Assembly (NCBI RefSeq): GCF_001514145.1
Contig: NZ_KQ948657.1
Span: 778,323-842,322, forward strand
From: Streptomyces canus
Lineage (GTDB): Bacteria > Actinomycetota > Actinomycetes > Streptomycetales > Streptomycetaceae
Reading direction: 5' to 3'
Length of the DNA: 64,000 nt
Shown one piece after another: positions 59,614 to 64,000 of the stretch (its first letter is position 1; each line of letters begins with the position of its first letter). The position numbers and the translations under genes were made by a program. Below the pieces are notes generated by a model, which saw only the letters and a list, made by a program, of their open reading frames with translations, did not search any database and had not been told where the DNA came from.

Positions 59614-60642
59614 CTACGCCGAGTCCCGGACCACCAGTTCCGTCGGGAGGATCACCCCGGCCGTGTCCTCGCCGGCGATCTGGGCGAGGAGCATGCGGAC
59701 CATCTCGGCGCTGATGCGGTCGAAGGGCTGGCGCATGGTGGTGAGGGCGGGGGCGATGGCGGTGGCCGCGGGTGAGTCGTCGAAGCCGCCGACGGTGATG
59801 TCACCGGGAACCGAACGCCCGGCCTGCTGAAGGACGTTGACGACTCCCAGGGCCATGAGGTCGGAGGCGACGAAGACGGCGTCCATGTCGGGGGCCTGGG
59901 CCAGCAGGCGACGGGCCGCCCGTTCGCCGCCGCTGCGCCGGAAGTCGCCCTCGACCACGAGCGCCGGGTCGTAGGGCAGGCCCGCCTCGGCGAGCACGTC
60001 CCGGTAGCCGGCCAGCCGGTCGGGGCCGCCCGGCATGTCCAGCGGCCCGGTGACCATGCCGACGCGGCGCCGGCCCCCCGTGAGCAGATGGCGGACCATC
60101 TCCTGCGCGCCCTCGCGGTCGGCGGCCGCCACGTAACTCACCTTGGAACCGAGCCCTATCGGCTTGCCGCAGACCACCAACGGGATCCCGGCGTCGTGGA
60201 GTTCGGCGGCGACCGGGTCACCGCTGTGGTTGGAGAGCAGCAGCACGCCGTCGACGTGACCCGAGGTGATGTACCGGGTCAGCCGGCGCCGGTCGTCGTC
60301 GCTCTCGGCCAGCATCAGCAGCAGCGGGATGTCGTGCCCGGCGAGCCGCTCGGTGCAGCCCCGCAGCAGGACGTTGAAGTTGGGGTCCTCGAAGAACTTC
60401 TCCTGGGGCTCCGTCAGCAGGAACGCCACCGAGTCCGACCGGCCCGTGCTGAGGCTGCGCGCATGCCGGTTGACCACGTAACCGGTCTTCCTGATGGCGG
60501 CCTCCACGGCCCGCCGGGCGGCGGGCGAGACGTAGTGGCCGCCGTTCAGGAAGCGGGAGACGGTGCCCCGCGAGACGCCCGCCTCCCGGGCCACGTCGTG
60601 GATGGTCGGGGGCCTTCGGCGTCCGTTCGCGCTGGTGGTCAT
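59614..60642 (-). CDS. LacI family repressor of the adjacent sugar transporter
   Basis: 342-residue regulator. The N-terminal helix-turn-helix and hinge, RRPPTIHDVAREAGVSRGTVSRFLNGGHYVSPAARRAVEAAIRKTGYVVNRHARSL, is complete (VSRGTVSRFLN recognition helix). The periplasmic-binding-like effector domain follows (SDSVAFLLTEP...PDMDAVFVASDLMALGVVNVLQQAGRSVPGDITVGGFDDSPAA). It is the last gene of the transporter operon, 31 bases after the second permease. It presumably represses the operon until its sugar binds. GAGGAAC precedes the ATG. Confidence 0.92.
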   Translation of the reverse strand: MTTSANGRRRPPTIHDVAREAGVSRGTVSRFLNGGHYVSPAARRAVEAAIRKTGYVVNRHARSLSTGRSDSVAFLLTEPQEKFFEDPNFNVLLRGCTERLAGHDIPLLLMLAESDDDRRRLTRYITSGHVDGVLLLSNHSGDPVAAELHDAGIPLVVCGKPIGLGSKVSYVAAADREGAQEMVRHLLTGGRRRVGMVTGPLDMPGGPDRLAGYRDVLAEAGLPYDPALVVEGDFRRSGGERAARRLLAQAPDMDAVFVASDLMALGVVNVLQQAGRSVPGDITVGGFDDSPAATAIAPALTTMRQPFDRISAEMVRMLLAQIAGEDTAGVILPTELVVRDSA

Positions 60643-60673
60643 GTTCCTCGTTCGTGAAAGGGGGTCCGGGGCC

Positions 60674-61552
60674 TCAGGCCTTGACCGAGCCGCTGAGCAG
60701 GTCCAGGGACCAGAACCGCTGGATCACCAGGAAGAGCCCGATCAGCGGGAGGATCGCGAGCAGACAGCCGGTGATGACCAGGGTGTAGAGGGCCGGCTGC
60801 GAGGCGCCCTGCGCGAGCAGCGTGTAGAGGCCGAGGGTGATCGGGAACTTCTCGTCGTCGGCGAGCATCACGTAGGGCAGCAGGAAGTTGTTCCAGATGC
60901 CGACGAACTGGAAGAGGAACACCGTGATCAGGCCCGGCATCATCATCGGTACGGCGATCCGCGAGAAGATCCTCCACTCGCTCGCGCCGTCCATGCGGGC
61001 CGCCTCCATCAGCTCGGCGGGCACCGAGGCGGCGGCGTAGATGCGGACCAGGTAGACGCCGTACGGCGAGAGGATCGAGGGCAGCAGCATCGACCAGTAC
61101 GAGTCGGCCATGCCCAGCTTCGACAGCAGCAGGTACTGCGGTACGGCGAGCACGATGGACGGCACCAGGACGCCGGCCAGGATCATCTTGAAGATGGCCT
61201 CACGGCCCCGGAAGGCGAACCGGCCGAGCGCGTAGCCGCCGGCGGCGGAGACCGCGGCCGAGAGCAGGGCGCCGAAACCGGCGTAGAAGGCCGAGTTGGC
61301 CATCCACTTCCAGAAGATGCCGTCGCGGTAGTCCGTCAGGTCGCTCAGGTTCTGCAGGAAGCCGCTGCCGGGAGCGAAGGTGAAGGTGGAGAAGAGCTCC
61401 GACCGGTCCTTGGTCGCCGCGATGACCACCCAGGCGATGGGGATCAGGCAGTACAGGGCGCCGAGGAGCAGGACGAGCGTGGGCACCCAGGCCGTGCGCC
61501 GTGCTTTGGCGGCCCTGCCGGTGGTGTCGGCGGTGAGGGTGAGGGGGGTCAT
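60674..61552 (-). CDS. Sugar ABC transporter permease (MalG-like)
   Basis: 292-residue inner-membrane subunit of a CUT1 carbohydrate importer with six helices; WVPTLVLLLGALYCLIPIAWVVIAA is helix 1. The EAA loop (YAAASVPAELMEAARMDGASEWRIFSRIAVPMMMPGLITVFLFQFVGIWNNFLLP) is typical and contacts the ATPase. Encoded with a 4-base overlap after the MalF-like permease; it starts at ATG 61552. The ATPase (MsiK-type) is not in this window; Streptomyces often use a shared MsiK. Confidence 0.93.
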   Translation of the reverse strand: MTPLTLTADTTGRAAKARRTAWVPTLVLLLGALYCLIPIAWVVIAATKDRSELFSTFTFAPGSGFLQNLSDLTDYRDGIFWKWMANSAFYAGFGALLSAAVSAAGGYALGRFAFRGREAIFKMILAGVLVPSIVLAVPQYLLLSKLGMADSYWSMLLPSILSPYGVYLVRIYAAASVPAELMEAARMDGASEWRIFSRIAVPMMMPGLITVFLFQFVGIWNNFLLPYVMLADDEKFPITLGLYTLLAQGASQPALYTLVITGCLLAILPLIGLFLVIQRFWSLDLLSGSVKA

Positions 61553-62550
61553 GCCCGGTCCTCCCGGGTGTAGCGGTCGGAGATGCGCAGCAGGGTGAAG
61601 GAGAGGACGAACGTGGCCAGGGCCAGGACGACCGCGGTGGCGGAGGCGCCGTAGATGTCGGACTGCAGGAAGGCCTTGTCGTAGATGGCCATGAGCGGGC
61701 TCCACGAGCTGGGCAGCCCGTTGGTCAGGGGCTTGAGGGCCATCGGCTCGGTGAAGACCTGGAGGGTGGCGATCACCGAGAAGAAGAAGGTGAGCACCAG
61801 GGAGGGCATCACGATCGGGATCTTGATCCTCAGGGCGATGTTGAGGTTGGACGCGCCGTCGATCCTGGCCGCCTCGTAGATGTCCGGCGGGATCGCCCGC
61901 AGGGCGGTGTAGATGACGATCATGTTGAAGCCGGTGCCGCCCCAGACCGCGATGTTCGCGAAGGAGAGGTAGAGGTTGCCGCCGTCGAACAGGTCGGGCT
62001 GCGGGAGGCCGAACTTGTCGAGCAGGTAGTAGAAGGGGCTGACGTCCGGCAGGTAGAGGAAGCCCCACATCAGGGCGGCGATGATGCCCGGCACCGCGTA
62101 GGGCAGGAAGATCATCAGCCTGGCGAAGGGCGCGCTGCGCGCCTTCGGGGTGTCCAGCATCAGCGCGAACAGCAGCGCGAGCCCCAGCATGGTCGGGATG
62201 ACGATGAGGCCGTAGCCGAAGGCGCGCAGGACGCTGTGGCCGAACTCGGAGTCCTTGAGGACGTCGGTGTAGTTGCCGATGCCGTTCCAGACCTGTGAGC
62301 GGGCACCCTTGCCGAGGCCGATGCCCTTGACCTGGACCCTGTGCAGGCTCAGCCAGATCGCGTACCCGATGGGCACCACGGTGAAGGCGGCGAAGAGGGT
62401 CAGGGTGGGCACCAGGAACCAGTACGGTGCGCTGCGACCGCGACCACGGCGGCGGGGGCGGCTGGGGCGGACGGACTGGGCGGTGCCGGTGCCGTCCGCC
62501 AAGGGCCCGACCTCGGTGAGGTCGGAGCCCTTGAGCGGAGCGCTGGTCAT
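61549..62550 (-). CDS. Sugar ABC transporter permease (MalF-like)
   Basis: 333-residue partner permease. A charged N-terminal stretch (RPSRPRRRGRGRS) precedes APYWFLVPTLTLFAAFTVVPIGYAIWLSL (helix 1). The EAA loop is YTALRAIPPDIYEAARIDGASNLNIALRIKIPIVMPSLVLTFFFSVI. Six helices as expected. ATG 62550 overlaps the stop of the binding-protein gene (ATGA), and its own stop overlaps the next permease, so the three form one tightly packed operon. Confidence 0.93.
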   Translation of the reverse strand: MTSAPLKGSDLTEVGPLADGTGTAQSVRPSRPRRRGRGRSAPYWFLVPTLTLFAAFTVVPIGYAIWLSLHRVQVKGIGLGKGARSQVWNGIGNYTDVLKDSEFGHSVLRAFGYGLIVIPTMLGLALLFALMLDTPKARSAPFARLMIFLPYAVPGIIAALMWGFLYLPDVSPFYYLLDKFGLPQPDLFDGGNLYLSFANIAVWGGTGFNMIVIYTALRAIPPDIYEAARIDGASNLNIALRIKIPIVMPSLVLTFFFSVIATLQVFTEPMALKPLTNGLPSSWSPLMAIYDKAFLQSDIYGASATAVVLALATFVLSFTLLRISDRYTREDRA

Positions 62551-63884
62551 GCCTCGGTCACCTCGAAGCCCTGCTTCTTCATGTCGCCGAAGGTCTTCGA
62601 CTGCACGGTGGCGAGGGCGGAGTCGAACTGGGACTCCTTCTTCGCCTTGGTGGCCTTGCCGAACGCGTCCTGGAAGGTGGTGTAGGCCGTGTTGACGTTG
62701 GGGCCCCAGGCCGCGGCGGCGGTGGTCGCGGCGATCTCGCCGGCCGTCGTGTAGAAGTCCGCCTGGTTGGAGAAGAACTCCGGTGTGGTGAGGACGTTCC
62801 CGGACTGGCCCTTCGTGGCGGCCGGGTAGATCGCGACCTCCTTGACCAGGGCGGCCAGCGCCTCCGGGTCGGTGTTCAGCCAGGTGGCGAACTTGGCGGC
62901 GGCCTCGGCGTGCTGGGAGTCGGTGGAGACACCGGTGGACGAACCGCCCCAGCTGCCGGTGACGTTCTCGCCGGACTTCCACTGCGGCAGCGGGGCCATG
63001 CGCCACTTGCCCTTGGTGTCGGGGGCGGAGGAGACCAGCACACCGGGCGCCCAGACGGCGGAGACCCAGGCCAGGTGGGTGCCCTTGTTGAGGGCGTTGT
63101 TCCAGGCCGGGGTGTACATCGGCTGGTTGTCGATGACGCCCTCCTGCACCAGGCCGCCCCAGAACTCGGCGACCTGCTTGGTGGCCGCGTCGTCGATGCC
63201 GACGGTCCACTTGCCGGCCGAGTCGACGGTCCACCACTTGCCGCCGGCCTGTTGGGCGAGGCCCGCGAACAGACCGGGGTCGTTGGAGGAGAACGTGGTC
63301 AAGTAGGCGTCCGGGACGGCCTTCTTGGCGGCGCGGGCGGTCTCGGCGAACTCCGTCCAGGTCTTCGGGACGCTGAGTCCGTGCTTCTTGAAGAGGTCCT
63401 CGCGGTAGTAGAACATCAGCGGCCCGGCGTCCTGCGGGATCGCGTAGAGCGCGTCCGTGCCGAGGGTGACCATGCCCCAAAGGCCCTCGGCGAACTCGGA
63501 CTTGGTGCTGCCCGCGTACTTGGTGATGTCGGCCAGGACGTCGTTGGAGACCAGGGTCGGCAGGGACTGGTACTCGACCTGGATGAGGTCGGGGGCGTTG
63601 CCGGCCTTCTTCGCGGTGATCAGCTTGGAGACGATCTCGCCACCGCTGGCCTGCTTGGACACGGTCACCGTGATGTCCGGGTTCTTCTTGTTCCAGATCG
63701 CGGCGACCTTCTCCATGTTCGGAGCCCAGGACCAGTAGGTCAGCTTGACCGGTCCGCTGCTCCCGCCGGAGTCCTTGTCGTCGGAACCGCCGCAGGCGGC
63801 GAGGGTGCTCGTGAGGCCGAGGGCTGTGGCCCCGGCAAGGATGCTGCGCCTGCTGATCTGGCGGCGGTTGATCGACATCTTCAT
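62547..63884 (-). CDS. Sugar-binding lipoprotein of the ABC importer
   Basis: 445-residue extracellular solute-binding protein (family 1, CUT1). The N-terminus carries twin arginines (INRRQISRRSILAGATALGLTSTLAAC) and a lipobox (LAAC) with Cys at residue 31, so it is probably exported by Tat or Sec and lipid-anchored. The mature part starts with a Gly/Ser/Asp linker; VKLTYWSWAPNMEKVAAIWNKKNPDITV and GPLMFYYREDLFKKHGLSVPKTWTEFAE are family signatures. First gene of the operon; the promoter would lie in or beyond the last 116 bases of the window. Sugar not identified. Confidence 0.93.
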   Translation of the reverse strand: MKMSINRRQISRRSILAGATALGLTSTLAACGGSDDKDSGGSSGPVKLTYWSWAPNMEKVAAIWNKKNPDITVTVSKQASGGEIVSKLITAKKAGNAPDLIQVEYQSLPTLVSNDVLADITKYAGSTKSEFAEGLWGMVTLGTDALYAIPQDAGPLMFYYREDLFKKHGLSVPKTWTEFAETARAAKKAVPDAYLTTFSSNDPGLFAGLAQQAGGKWWTVDSAGKWTVGIDDAATKQVAEFWGGLVQEGVIDNQPMYTPAWNNALNKGTHLAWVSAVWAPGVLVSSAPDTKGKWRMAPLPQWKSGENVTGSWGGSSTGVSTDSQHAEAAAKFATWLNTDPEALAALVKEVAIYPAATKGQSGNVLTTPEFFSNQADFYTTAGEIAATTAAAAWGPNVNTAYTTFQDAFGKATKAKKESQFDSALATVQSKTFGDMKKQGFEVTEA

Positions 63885-64000
63885 CTCCCCTGACTTGGAA
63901 CCAGCCGTCCCGCACGTCCCGCGTACGCGGCAACCGCCGTGGGGGGAGGTTCTGCGGACGTGACCGAGAGGCTGTGCGCGAGGGCCGCGCGGCTCTGTGA

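Overview
The window is chromosomal DNA from a Streptomyces (or very close actinomycete). GC content is very high with a strong G/C bias at third codon positions, GTG starts are common, genes often overlap by 4 bases, and gene order is typical of Streptomyces (aspC - deaminase - murB - rpmG with tRNAs - tRNA-Tyr - yajQ - htpX - partial nuo cluster - two sensor kinases - korAB). Most of the sequence is ordinary housekeeping and transport. The less ordinary parts are a degraded-looking stretch beside tRNA-Tyr, an incomplete complex I cluster, and several regulator/target pairs with clear inverted-repeat operators.

Layout. 0-9.3 kb: the 3' part of an aspartate aminotransferase gene with a terminator, adenosine deaminase, a TetR gene divergent from an NAD(P)-binding protein with two operators between them, murB, an efflux pump with its TetR regulator, and a hadA/hadB-like dehydratase pair next to rpmG and tRNA-Met/tRNA-Thr. 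9.6-15.1 kb: an amidohydrolase that has lost catalytic residues, an NAD(P)-binding protein, a small Cys-containing protein, a two-gene membrane/hypothetical unit, and about 1.1 kb of scrappy AT-richer DNA next to tRNA-Tyr, a classic integration site for actinomycete integrative elements. 15.3-20.7 kb: YajQ, a YeaQ-like membrane protein, an amino-acid permease, two orphan immunity-type proteins (SUKH and barstar), YccF and HtpX.

20.9-32.0 kb, minus strand: a ten-gene nuoABCHIJKLMN operon in which most neighbours overlap or nearly touch. It lacks nuoD and the whole NADH-input module (nuoE, F, G). Its NuoC carries a roughly 515-residue low-complexity tail built partly from exact 90-bp tandem repeats. 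32.2-39.3 kb, plus strand: two paralogous sensor kinases and one LuxR-type response regulator, then korAB (2-oxoacid:ferredoxin oxidoreductase). Together, a ferredoxin-producing enzyme beside a complex I without NADH input suggests, as an inference, ferredoxin- or otherwise-fed respiration with NuoD supplied from elsewhere.

39.3-50.3 kb: small hypothetical proteins; two HxlR-regulated loci (a QorB-like oxidoreductase and an MFS pump); rarD, whose 3' end overlaps the convergent MFS gene by 226 bp; a VOC protein; a secreted M28 aminopeptidase with a perfect hairpin just before its start; a proline-rich TPR-like protein; an amidase; and a flavodoxin-fold reductase preceded by a TATAAT promoter and 10-bp tandem repeats. 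50.3-64 kb: an ABC exporter, a LolA/DUF2092-like protein, a polyprenyl diphosphate synthase, a truncated POT peptide transporter, a CocE/NonD hydrolase, a c-di-AMP (ydaO) riboswitch controlling a secreted transglycosylase-like protein, a HAD phosphatase, and a sugar ABC transporter operon with its LacI regulator.
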